DNA of 12,931 bases from Mariprofundaceae bacterium (GTDB taxonomy: Bacteria > Pseudomonadota > Zetaproteobacteria > Mariprofundales > Mariprofundaceae). Below, piece by piece: positions 6,305 to 12,931 of this stretch. The position numbers and the translations under genes are program-made. Location: positions 1 to 12,931 of the forward strand of contig JAUZQL010000150.1 in assembly GCA_030950975.1 (NCBI GenBank), written 5' to 3'. Every line of letters starts with the position of its first letter. Within the stretch, counting starts at the first letter, position 1. The notes beneath the pieces are model-generated. The model ran no database searches. It was given only the letters and a program-made list of their open reading frames with translations, and was not told where the DNA came from.

Positions 6305-7183
6305 TCAATAACGTGAAGGTAAATTCGCCACTTCTTTTAAACGCCAGCCTGCCGTAGATGTGGATGCTTCAACTTTATTTTCCAGTGGATCATCCAGCTT
6401 GGATAAAAAATCAAAACCAGTCAGTTCTTCAATTTTATCAATACTACTCACATATTTCGTCAATGATTCATTGCCTCTCACCGTCTGTGGTATGATAAAA
6501 CTTAGCACTTTGGGCGCATCACCTTTTTTACGGGGTGGAACGATATAAATTTTGTAAAAAGCATCAGGAATCTCAACACCTGATTTTAAGGTTGTCACCT
6601 TATCATCAAAAATAGGACCCGTAATCACCCATAAATCCTTAAACCACAACGCAAACTTATTGGCTTCCACATCTTCCAAACGCTGCCACAACTTTTGATT
6701 CAAATTCGGTCGTTGAGGCGTGATATTGGTCATTAAAAAGGTATCCAGTTGACCTTCTCTGCCATAGATATTTGAAATCGCATAATTGGGAGCCATGTGC
6801 CCCCGATCATAACCACTATTCAGATAATCATTATGGTTTACACGCCTTAAACTACGGTAATCCTCTTTAAACCGTGAGGGACGTTTCAGCTTCTTCTTTT
6901 TAAGAATCGGTTTCAGATGATAGGTCACCCACAATGGGTTTTCTCGCCATTCGGAATAACCGACCATATAACCTTCATTGCGAAAAATATGCGTAAAGGT
7001 ATTTAGGGTAAAAGCCTTTTCCTGAGGCAGACCAGCATAGCTATGCGACTCCCGTTGAGTACGTTCAAACGCATAAAAACCAGCACCGACTAAACCTGCA
7101 ACAAGCAGAGCTGTCAGCCCGTGTTTACTGGCAAAAATAATTTTAAGTAGGGGAATCATAAGCCGTAATAGTTGTGAATTCAT
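6305..7183 (-). CDS. Membrane-anchored DNA/RNA non-specific endonuclease (NUC1 family)
   Basis: This 292-residue protein belongs to the beta-beta-alpha-metal DNA/RNA non-specific endonuclease family (Serratia nuclease, EndoG, NUC1). The catalytic motif DRGHMAP lies at 126-132, with H129 as the general base. The metal-binding asparagine is N162, followed by W166 and E170 in NQKLWQRLE; the N-to-E spacing of 8 equals that of Serratia nuclease. An N-terminal hydrophobic helix (about 22-38, LTALLVAGLVGAGFYAF) after a short basic stretch suggests an inner-membrane anchor with the nuclease domain outside the cytoplasm; a signal peptide is less likely because no clear cleavage site is seen. The ATG at 7183 has only a weak GGAT upstream. 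It lies 19 bp before bioC, so co-transcription is likely. A basic run KKKKLKR (95-101) may bind nucleic acid. Confidence 0.9.
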   Translation of the reverse strand: MNSQLLRLMIPLLKIIFASKHGLTALLVAGLVGAGFYAFERTQRESHSYAGLPQEKAFTLNTFTHIFRNEGYMVGYSEWRENPLWVTYHLKPILKKKKLKRPSRFKEDYRSLRRVNHNDYLNSGYDRGHMAPNYAISNIYGREGQLDTFLMTNITPQRPNLNQKLWQRLEDVEANKFALWFKDLWVITGPIFDDKVTTLKSGVEIPDAFYKIYIVPPRKKGDAPKVLSFIIPQTVRGNESLTKYVSSIDKIEELTGFDFLSKLDDPLENKVEASTSTAGWRLKEVANLPSRY

Positions 7184-7278
7184 ATACCATCCAGAGTTTT
7201 TGTAATTTCGATTTACTCATGTTGCGTGTGTGCCATGTTTTACCTGCTCGGTAGCTGTGAGAAAATAAAATCAGCACG
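7184..7278. other. Boundary spacer between the defence operon and the nuclease-biotin operon
   Basis: No intact gene is seen. Most of it is taken up by the bioD remnant (7232-7267). The promoter for the downstream nuclease-biotin operon would have to lie here or within the metallopeptidase gene; no clear -35/-10 pair or strong terminator was found. Confidence 0.4.
7232..7267 (-). pseudogene. Decayed fragment of the bioD 5' end
   Basis: Bases 7232-7247 are identical to bioD 5338-5353 (16 bp). Bases 7248-7267 match bioD 5361-5380 at 17 of 20 positions, with one 7-nt deletion (bioD 5354-5360) between them. The orientation is the same. The fragment corresponds to the BioD P-loop: read on the minus strand it still encodes A-G-K-T-W, but the deletion breaks the frame and no start remains. 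It is too short to be functional. It is most simply a relic of duplication or rearrangement at this operon boundary. Confidence 0.6.
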
Positions 7279-8004
7279 CTAATTGTTAAGAATCTGATTA
7301 GCCATGTGATCAAGTTTGGTTTTAATAGGCTTCCAGTTTGGATGATGTAATGCTTGCAGTGCGTAAAACTTCTTACTGTGATTATGCTCTTTTAAATGAC
7401 ACAGTTCATGTGTGATAACATAAGCAATACAATCAGTAGGTGCTTTCACCAAGTTCCAGTTAAGACTAATGCGCCCTTTGGGTGAGCAGCTACCCCATTG
7501 TTTTTTCATTTGCCTTATCGTGAGTGGTGGAAGTTCATTTAGCCAATCAATATTAGAGGCAATCACCTTTAAATGTTTTTTGAAAACAATTTGCGCACGT
7601 TCTTTATACCAATTTTCAAGTAAACATTTTATTTTCTCTGGACTGATATGAGTGATTTCAACTATCAACATACCACGGCTTAGTTTTACCTGATTTCTAT
7701 CGGAATGAACTACTTTAAGTTGGTAGCGTTTACCTAAATAGAAATATGTTTCACCACTCACATATTCACGAGGCAATACTTGAGCGTTCTGATATTTTAT
7801 CTGCTCAACATGGTGCACAACCCAGCGCGCCCGTTTCTGCATGGTTTCAATAATTATTTGCGTGTCTGTATGTAGCGGAGCTTTTACCTCCACAGCTGCA
7901 TCAGGCAAGACCTGAATTGAAATAGATTTCTTTCTGTTTGACATACGTTGCACCGAGTATTCATAAGCTTTATCACCATAAACAAAGCTGAGCATAGCGG
8001 TCAT
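7279..8004 (-). CDS. YgjP-like zinc metallopeptidase (DUF45/COG1451, M48-type)
   Basis: This 241-residue protein has the DUF45 layout: a beta-rich N-terminal half, the conserved QWGSCSPKGRISLNW at about 169-183, and the zinc motif HELCHLKEHNHSKKF at 199-213. H199 and H203 are zinc ligands, E200 is catalytic, and H209 is the probable third ligand. Family members are predicted intracellular metallopeptidases and often sit beside type I restriction hsdR genes. Here it overlaps the hsdR stop by 4 nt (ATGA), the tightest form of translational coupling. The start at 8004 fits this overlap; Met4 is possible. There is no signal peptide, so a cytoplasmic location is likely. The natural substrate is unknown; processing or turnover of restriction subunits is a speculation from context. 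Confidence 0.88.
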   Translation of the reverse strand: MTAMLSFVYGDKAYEYSVQRMSNRKKSISIQVLPDAAVEVKAPLHTDTQIIIETMQKRARWVVHHVEQIKYQNAQVLPREYVSGETYFYLGKRYQLKVVHSDRNQVKLSRGMLIVEITHISPEKIKCLLENWYKERAQIVFKKHLKVIASNIDWLNELPPLTIRQMKKQWGSCSPKGRISLNWNLVKAPTDCIAYVITHELCHLKEHNHSKKFYALQALHHPNWKPIKTKLDHMANQILNN

Positions 8005-11000
8005 CTATTTCCGTGCCTTACAATTTGAATCACATGTGCCAACACAGATTTTCCTAAATCTAGCCCTCCAAGGTCTTTAAACAATCGAGGAAGTAGTGAT
8101 TTCTGAATTTCTGATTCAATATTTTGTGGGTTGATAGAGTTTTCAGCAATAGCACGATGGACAACAGCATCCATTTCCATCGCAAGCTCAATGAAAGTCT
8201 GTTTCTTGTCTGTAGAAAGCACAGCATCAACATCCGTACCTAAAACAAGCTTGATAGCACCATAATATGCTTTTGCATGTGGCTTATTCTCAAGTTCTTT
8301 TGGTATGCCTTCAACTTTTCGAGCCTTCATATCATCATCAAACTTTTTGAACAAGGCATACTGTTTTAATGGATAATCAAACAGACTTTCGGCTTCTCCA
8401 ATCGCTTTTTTGAGAAGTTTGGAAAAATATTCTTTGGCATAAGGATCGTCCTCCATTTTTTCCTCAATGGTTTTCTTGGCTCTCGTACGAATAAGATCGG
8501 TTTCATTTCGTGTTTTTTCTTCAGACCATGTTTCAGGCTTAGATTGCCCCAAATCATTGACCAAATATGCACCTTCAGGCTCTTTAATACCTTCGCCAAT
8601 CACATGTTGGTCAATGAGTTTTCCAATTTGTTGTTCGTAAACACTGTAATCAATGGTTTCTTGTGCATCCTGCTTACATATTTTACGTAGGTTGACGAAA
8701 AAACGCAGGTCATCTTTGTAGCCTTGAATATCATTCTCTGTAAATGAAGCATCTTCAAAGAAGCCACTGGATGAAAGTGCAATTTTTAAACACATGCCAA
8801 ATTCAGTTAAGGCTTCATAAAAATCTTCCCTGTGTTTCTGATTGCTATCATACTCTAAGCCTTGGCTATCCATTTTTAGTTTAGGAATAAGTAGCTGGCG
8901 ATATTGTTCCAAATCAGCTCGGTTTTTTACATCATCAAAGCCTGACCACAATGTATCATGGAGTTTTGGCAGACGTTTGTATTCTGTATTGATTTGGGTG
9001 TACATACCGTCAATATCATCAATATCAAAACCATCTTGCGTTGCTTCTTCTAAATCTTGATAATCTTTAATGGCTGTATCCAGTGATTTAAGTATGCCCC
9101 GATAGTCAATCAACAAGCCATATTTTTTAGCGTCATGCAAACGATTCACACGCGCAATGGCTTGAATAAGGTTGTGCGCTTCTAATTTTTTATCAATGTA
9201 CAACACACCATTTCTAGGCTCATCAAAACCTGTTAATAGTTTACTGACGACAATCAAAATATCAGGTTCATCATCATCTGCAAAAGATGAAATGACCGAT
9301 TGCGTGTATTCTTCTTCAGCTTGTGAGCCAACATTATCTTTCCACCACTGTTGCACGTCAGGCAATGTGGCTTCATCCACATCAGTATGACCTTCTCGCG
9401 TATCAGGTGCAGAGATGACCACAGCACTGCCAACCAAGCCAGTGGCATCTAGTGCTTTCTTGTAGCGAATAGCTGACAATTTACTATCCGTTGCCAGTTG
9501 TGCTTTTAATCCTGTTGACTTGATATGGGTAGAGTAGTGGGTAGCAATATCCCAAGCAATCAGTTCAATGCGGTTTTGTGAGCCGTAAACAGTGCCTCGG
9601 CTTGTGAACTTTTTCTTCAAATCAATACGCTGTTTTTCAGATAACTGATTGGTTATTTTATCAAACCAATGATCAATGGCTTTCTGATTCACATTCAATT
9701 CAGGCATACGTTCTTCATATAAAAGCGGTGTGACAGCACCATCGGCAACCGCTCGTTTCATGGTGTAGGCATGAATAATCGAACCAAATTTATTTTCTGT
9801 TTTATCATTCTTTAACAGTGGTGTACCTGTAAATGCGATATAAGCCGCATTGGGCAATGCTTTGCGCATCCGTTCATGACTTTCACCACCTTGACTTCGA
9901 TGCCCTTCATCAATCAACACAATTAAATCCGAGCTATCATTTCGACAAGCAGGCTGTTTGGCAGCCGTGGTAAACTTATTGATAATGGAAAAAATAATCC
10001 GCTCAGTGCCTTGCCCAATACGCTTCGCCAAATCTTTCCCAGAGCTTACCTTAGAATGCTCACCCACACGTTTTGTGGCGATATGGCTACCAAAGGCACC
10101 CGACATTAAAAAAGTCGTGTTCAGTTGCTTCTCAAGGTCGATGCGGTCAGTAACGATGATAAACCTAGCTTTGTTTAATGATGGGTGAAGTAGCATAGCT
10201 TTGCATAAGAAAACCATCGTAAACGATTTGCCACTGCCTGTGGTATGCCAAATCACACCACCTTCACGCGCACCCTTATCATTTTTGGTATTGACTCGCT
10301 CAATCAATCGTTTAATGCCAAACACCTGCTGGTATCGTGCGGCAATTTTGCCATTGCGTTTATCGAATAAGATAAAGTAACGCATAAATTCCAATAGGCG
10401 TTCTGGTTTCAGCAAACTTATCAGTAGCTTATCTTGCCCAGTCACTGCCATAGATTGTGACCACAACGATTCAAAATGACGACGAACCCAAGGCTCTCGC
10501 CCTTGAAGCAATACTGCTTGTTGCTCATGATTCAGACTGTTATTTTTGATGGTGTCGTAATCAGCATCCGTTAAATCTTCATCCGTCCACTTCGCCCAGA
10601 ATTTTTTCGCTGTCTTGGTAGTGCCGTATCGACCATCAAGACCATTGATTGAAAGAAGTAACTGCGAGTAAGCAAAGAGATGGGGGATTTCATTGTCTTT
10701 TTGATTGCGAATCATCTGCGATATACCTTCATCCAGCATATCTTTGTTTGGGTTGCTAGAATCAGGTCGCTTGGCTTCAATCACCACAACTGGAATACCA
10801 TTGATAAAGCACACCACATCAGGGCGGCGTGTGCTTGTGTTTAATGTGTTTGAAACCACAAACTCTTCCGTAAAGTGACATTGATTATTTGCAGGGTTTT
10901 CCCAATCAATCATTTTAACAGTCGGTTGGTAGCGGTTACCACCAACAAACTCTGTTACGGTCACACCAAGCGTCATTTTATCGTAAAGCTTTTCGTTGGC

Positions 11001-11273
11001 GATCATCAAACCTTCATTCATTTGCGGCGATTCAAATTCACGCACAATCTGATCAATGGCATTGCTTGAAAGCGGATATGTGTTCCCTTTATATTCAAAT
11101 GTTCGTGTCTTCAGTGTTTCAACCAAGACATCTTTAAGCAATACCGAATTTGTACCACCACGTTTGGCAAGGCATCGATGAGGTGTGAGGTATTTATAAC
11201 CTAGTGCTGCCAGTATATGTAAAGCAGGAATATGAGAGCTGTATTGCTCTTGGGTTTTAGGAAGTTTATACAT
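8001..11273 (-). CDS. hsdR: Type I restriction enzyme R subunit HsdR
   Basis: HsdR is the ATP-driven translocase and nuclease subunit of type I restriction-modification enzymes; it acts with HsdM and HsdS to cut unmodified foreign DNA. The 1090-residue protein is full length. The N-terminal PD-(D/E)xK nuclease has D152 (RPDVVCF) and E166-A-K168 (VVIEAKRP). The superfamily 2 helicase motor shows Walker A HTTGSGKS at 343-350, the DEGH box at 455-458, FTGTP at 481-485, SKLLTGFDEP at 677-686 and motif VI IQAIARVNR at 703-711. A charged helical C-terminal region follows, typically used to bind the methyltransferase core. No key motif is missing. It starts at 11273, overlapping fic by 8 nt (ATGTATAA) with no strong ribosome binding site, so it is probably translated by coupling. 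HsdM and HsdS are not in view. Confidence 0.96.
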   Translation of the reverse strand: MYKLPKTQEQYSSHIPALHILAALGYKYLTPHRCLAKRGGTNSVLLKDVLVETLKTRTFEYKGNTYPLSSNAIDQIVREFESPQMNEGLMIANEKLYDKMTLGVTVTEFVGGNRYQPTVKMIDWENPANNQCHFTEEFVVSNTLNTSTRRPDVVCFINGIPVVVIEAKRPDSSNPNKDMLDEGISQMIRNQKDNEIPHLFAYSQLLLSINGLDGRYGTTKTAKKFWAKWTDEDLTDADYDTIKNNSLNHEQQAVLLQGREPWVRRHFESLWSQSMAVTGQDKLLISLLKPERLLEFMRYFILFDKRNGKIAARYQQVFGIKRLIERVNTKNDKGAREGGVIWHTTGSGKSFTMVFLCKAMLLHPSLNKARFIIVTDRIDLEKQLNTTFLMSGAFGSHIATKRVGEHSKVSSGKDLAKRIGQGTERIIFSIINKFTTAAKQPACRNDSSDLIVLIDEGHRSQGGESHERMRKALPNAAYIAFTGTPLLKNDKTENKFGSIIHAYTMKRAVADGAVTPLLYEERMPELNVNQKAIDHWFDKITNQLSEKQRIDLKKKFTSRGTVYGSQNRIELIAWDIATHYSTHIKSTGLKAQLATDSKLSAIRYKKALDATGLVGSAVVISAPDTREGHTDVDEATLPDVQQWWKDNVGSQAEEEYTQSVISSFADDDEPDILIVVSKLLTGFDEPRNGVLYIDKKLEAHNLIQAIARVNRLHDAKKYGLLIDYRGILKSLDTAIKDYQDLEEATQDGFDIDDIDGMYTQINTEYKRLPKLHDTLWSGFDDVKNRADLEQYRQLLIPKLKMDSQGLEYDSNQKHREDFYEALTEFGMCLKIALSSSGFFEDASFTENDIQGYKDDLRFFVNLRKICKQDAQETIDYSVYEQQIGKLIDQHVIGEGIKEPEGAYLVNDLGQSKPETWSEEKTRNETDLIRTRAKKTIEEKMEDDPYAKEYFSKLLKKAIGEAESLFDYPLKQYALFKKFDDDMKARKVEGIPKELENKPHAKAYYGAIKLVLGTDVDAVLSTDKKQTFIELAMEMDAVVHRAIAENSINPQNIESEIQKSLLPRLFKDLGGLDLGKSVLAHVIQIVRHGNR

Positions 11274-12000
11274 GCGGTTTGCCCAAAAGATTCAGGTAAC
11301 TTTGCAAAGCATGCTCTTCTGCACGCGCAACAAGCGCAAAGAAATCACTATAATCGTGTTGTATGTGCGCTTGATCTAAAGCCTCATAATACACCAAACG
11401 ATCAACAGCCTTGATAATCACAGGTAAATAACCCGTAGCCATCAAATCCAGATTCATCAATAGCCGTGCTGTGCGCCCATTACCATCCACAAATGGGTGA
11501 ATTTTGACAAAATCGGTATGCAGCCGTGCAGCCCGTTCGACTGGATGTCCAGAAAAGCTGTGATACCACACCAGCAGCTTATTCATGTGTTGCGGAAGAT
11601 GTAAATGATCAGGCGGTGTATGCTCTGCTCCTGCAATCACCACATTTTCCGTTCGATAGCGACCAGCATTATCATCATCAATGTTCTTCAATACCAATTG
11701 GTGAATGCTACGTATCACCCGTTCACTTAAAGGCTCTTGCTGTTGGACAATATCCTCAACATAATCGATGGCTTCTTTGTGGTTGATGGCTTCAAAATGT
11801 TCCCGCATCGGTTTTCCGCCAATGGTAATGCCTTCCAACACAACCTTGGTTTCTTTCAGCGTTAGCGTATTACCCTCAATGGCGTTGGAATTGTATGTCC
11901 ACGCCAAGACCAATTGTTCATGTAAACTTTTTACCGTATGTCGTGATAATGGTCGCAAGGCATCCAGTTGTTTTTTGAGCTGATCACATTGTTTAAACAT
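11266..12000 (-). CDS. Fic family protein (class II, putative AMP transferase)
   Basis: Fic proteins usually transfer AMP from ATP to hydroxyl side chains of target proteins. The 244-residue protein has the complete core motif HPFVDGNGRTAR at 168-179, with catalytic H168 and the phosphate-binding GNGR. An N-terminal inhibitory helix carries S38-N-A-I-E42-G43-N, matching the (S/T)xxxE(G/N) self-inhibition motif. Because that helix precedes the core in the same chain, it is a class II Fic. The frame is open to 12057, but the ATG at 12000 has AGGGAG 6 nt upstream and starts just before the conserved region, so it is preferred. It overlaps the Abi gene by 8 nt (ATGTTTAA) and hsdR by 8 nt. The target is unknown; the position inside a restriction operon suggests a defence or regulatory role. 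Confidence 0.92.
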   Translation of the reverse strand: MFKQCDQLKKQLDALRPLSRHTVKSLHEQLVLAWTYNSNAIEGNTLTLKETKVVLEGITIGGKPMREHFEAINHKEAIDYVEDIVQQQEPLSERVIRSIHQLVLKNIDDDNAGRYRTENVVIAGAEHTPPDHLHLPQHMNKLLVWYHSFSGHPVERAARLHTDFVKIHPFVDGNGRTARLLMNLDLMATGYLPVIIKAVDRLVYYEALDQAHIQHDYSDFFALVARAEEHALQSYLNLLGKPHV

Positions 12001-12931
12001 GGTTATCTCCCTCTGTTTCAGAGTCCCAAAATACATCAGAAACCCAAGCATCATCAAACCCCAAGCGGCTTAATTCAATGTTGGAGCTTTTCATGCGTTC
12101 GTTAAGCCGTTCAATCCATTCTGAATTTGGAGCAATTTTTTCTAAGAACCAGTGCATCACTGCTGCGTGAGCTGCAAAAGTTTGCCGATTTTCTACTGGT
12201 ATTCCCTTATCTTTTTTGGGAGATAAGGTAAGCCTGCGGCTATAAAGTCGGCTATGGTGGGCGCATAGGTTTCGCATATAGGTTAAGCTATGAAGCCACG
12301 ATTGCATGGTATAAGGAGCAAGGTCAAACTGTTTGGAGATCGCTTTTCTATCACGGCTTATTTTCAAACCTTCATAAACACGCGACCACACACCAAGCGA
12401 TAATACTTCGGCAATCATCCAGCTCGCTGGTAAGTCTGGCGTATGGTATGTGTCGTAATAATGTTGAATAAAGCGTTCTCGTTGCGCTTCTTTATCACTA
12501 CCCATTTTAGCAGTGTGTTTGTTTGCTCGCTTAACTTCTGAAAGAAAATGAGCATACTTAAAACCATCCTTAAAAAGGGCAGCGTCCTGATACCAGTGAG
12601 AGCCATATTTATTTGCCATTTCATAAACAATCACAGTCCGCACTGCCACTTCAATGCGTTCAATAGCATCCATAACCCATAGGCGTAAATGCCGATCAAA
12701 AATATATAAGTCTAACAACTGATCAAAAGAAGCATCAGGCTTGTAGCGGTCGAGTCGTTGACCATCACTGCTGTATTGCTCCAAAGGAAGCCCATAACCA
12801 ATCAAACGGTAATAACTGATGAAACGAAGATAATGCTCGGCACGAGCTTTATTAGGAATATTTAAGCCACGATTTTCCAGCTTTTCTATTTGTTCGCTGA
12901 TGGTTGTGGCTTCTTTGTTAAAGGGAATTTT
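11993..12931 (-). CDS. Abi family protein (Abi_2/AbiF-AbiD type, HEPN), 5' end beyond window
   Basis: Abi_2 proteins mediate abortive phage infection in lactococci (AbiD, AbiF). They carry a HEPN-type domain and are believed to act as RNases. The frame is open to the window end, giving 312 visible codons; a start inside the window, such as the TTG at 12805, would remove conserved sequence. The visible N-terminus contains SEQIEKLENRGL and the hallmark HYLRFISYYRLIGYGLP (about 33-49 of the visible part), as in other Abi_2 proteins, so only a few residues are probably missing. The HEPN-like motif R-N-L-C-A-H followed by HSRLY lies at visible residues 220-229 (Rx4H). It overlaps fic by 8 nt and is the most upstream gene of the restriction operon in view. 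Confidence 0.9.
   Translation of the reverse strand, partial: KIPFNKEATTISEQIEKLENRGLNIPNKARAEHYLRFISYYRLIGYGLPLEQYSSDGQRLDRYKPDASFDQLLDLYIFDRHLRLWVMDAIERIEVAVRTVIVYEMANKYGSHWYQDAALFKDGFKYAHFLSEVKRANKHTAKMGSDKEAQRERFIQHYYDTYHTPDLPASWMIAEVLSLGVWSRVYEGLKISRDRKAISKQFDLAPYTMQSWLHSLTYMRNLCAHHSRLYSRRLTLSPKKDKGIPVENRQTFAAHAAVMHWFLEKIAPNSEWIERLNERMKSSNIELSRLGFDDAWVSDVFWDSETEGDNHV
12007..12012 (-). promoter_or_regulatory. Ribosome binding site deciding the fic start
   Basis: AGGGAG lies 6 nt upstream of the ATG at 12000, inside the 3' end of the Abi gene. It selects this start over the upstream in-frame codons at 12057 and below. Confidence 0.7.

Noticed and set aside
8842..10188. Plus-strand open frames within hsdR
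   Set aside because: They are antisense to continuous HsdR coding sequence with intact motifs on both sides; no family features.
12001..12057. Upstream start for Fic adding 19 residues
   Set aside because: The ATG at 12000 has a good AGGGAG at 6 nt, whereas the longer form begins deep in the Abi gene and adds no recognisable sequence.
12803..12805. TTG at 12805 as the true start of the Abi protein
   Set aside because: The frame continues upstream to the window edge and encodes the conserved HYLRFISYYR segment, so the gene is cut by the window edge.
1..12931. CRISPR array, tRNA or rRNA genes
   Set aside because: No regularly spaced repeats, cloverleaf-like segments or ribosomal RNA sequence were recognised on either strand.

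Overview
All genes in this window lie on the minus strand, so the biological reading order runs from high to low coordinates. The flagellar export genes in the order fliQ-fliR-flhB-flhA and an acyl-carrier-protein type biotin pathway (BioC plus BioD) point to a motile Gram-negative bacterium of the Proteobacteria in the broad sense. A gamma- or zetaproteobacterium of moderate GC content would fit, but this is an inference from gene content and not a taxonomic assignment.

From the right: 12931-7279 is a tightly overlapping defence operon. It encodes an Abi_2/AbiF-type HEPN protein (5' end cut by the window edge), a class II Fic protein, the HsdR subunit of a type I restriction-modification system and a YgjP-like (DUF45) zinc metallopeptidase. 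The junctions overlap by 8, 8 and 4 nt. HsdM and HsdS are not in view and probably lie upstream, beyond 12931. Between this operon and the next one, 7184-7278 holds a decayed copy of the 5' end of bioD.

7183-3622 is a second operon: a membrane-anchored NUC1-family nuclease, bioC, bioD and an AlkC-type DNA-alkylation-repair protein. bioC and bioD overlap by 4 nt, and bioD and alkC by 8 nt. It joins early biotin (pimeloyl) synthesis to two nucleic-acid enzymes.

3621-2542 looks like an inserted, AT-rich patch. It contains a DUF429 protein with its own ribosome binding site, an 11-bp inverted repeat upstream of it, and downstream of it a structured non-coding stretch: a 22-bp imperfect inverted repeat resembling RAYT/IS200-associated elements, plus several smaller hairpins. 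It sits where fliP is usually found, directly upstream of fliQ.

2505-1 is the flagellar type III export gate: fliQ, fliR, flhB and the first 112 codons of flhA, which runs off the left edge. fliR and flhB overlap by 8 nt. The most interesting items are the Abi-Fic-HsdR-metallopeptidase defence operon, the bioD remnant at the operon boundary, and the repeat-rich insertion that separates fliQ from its usual neighbour.
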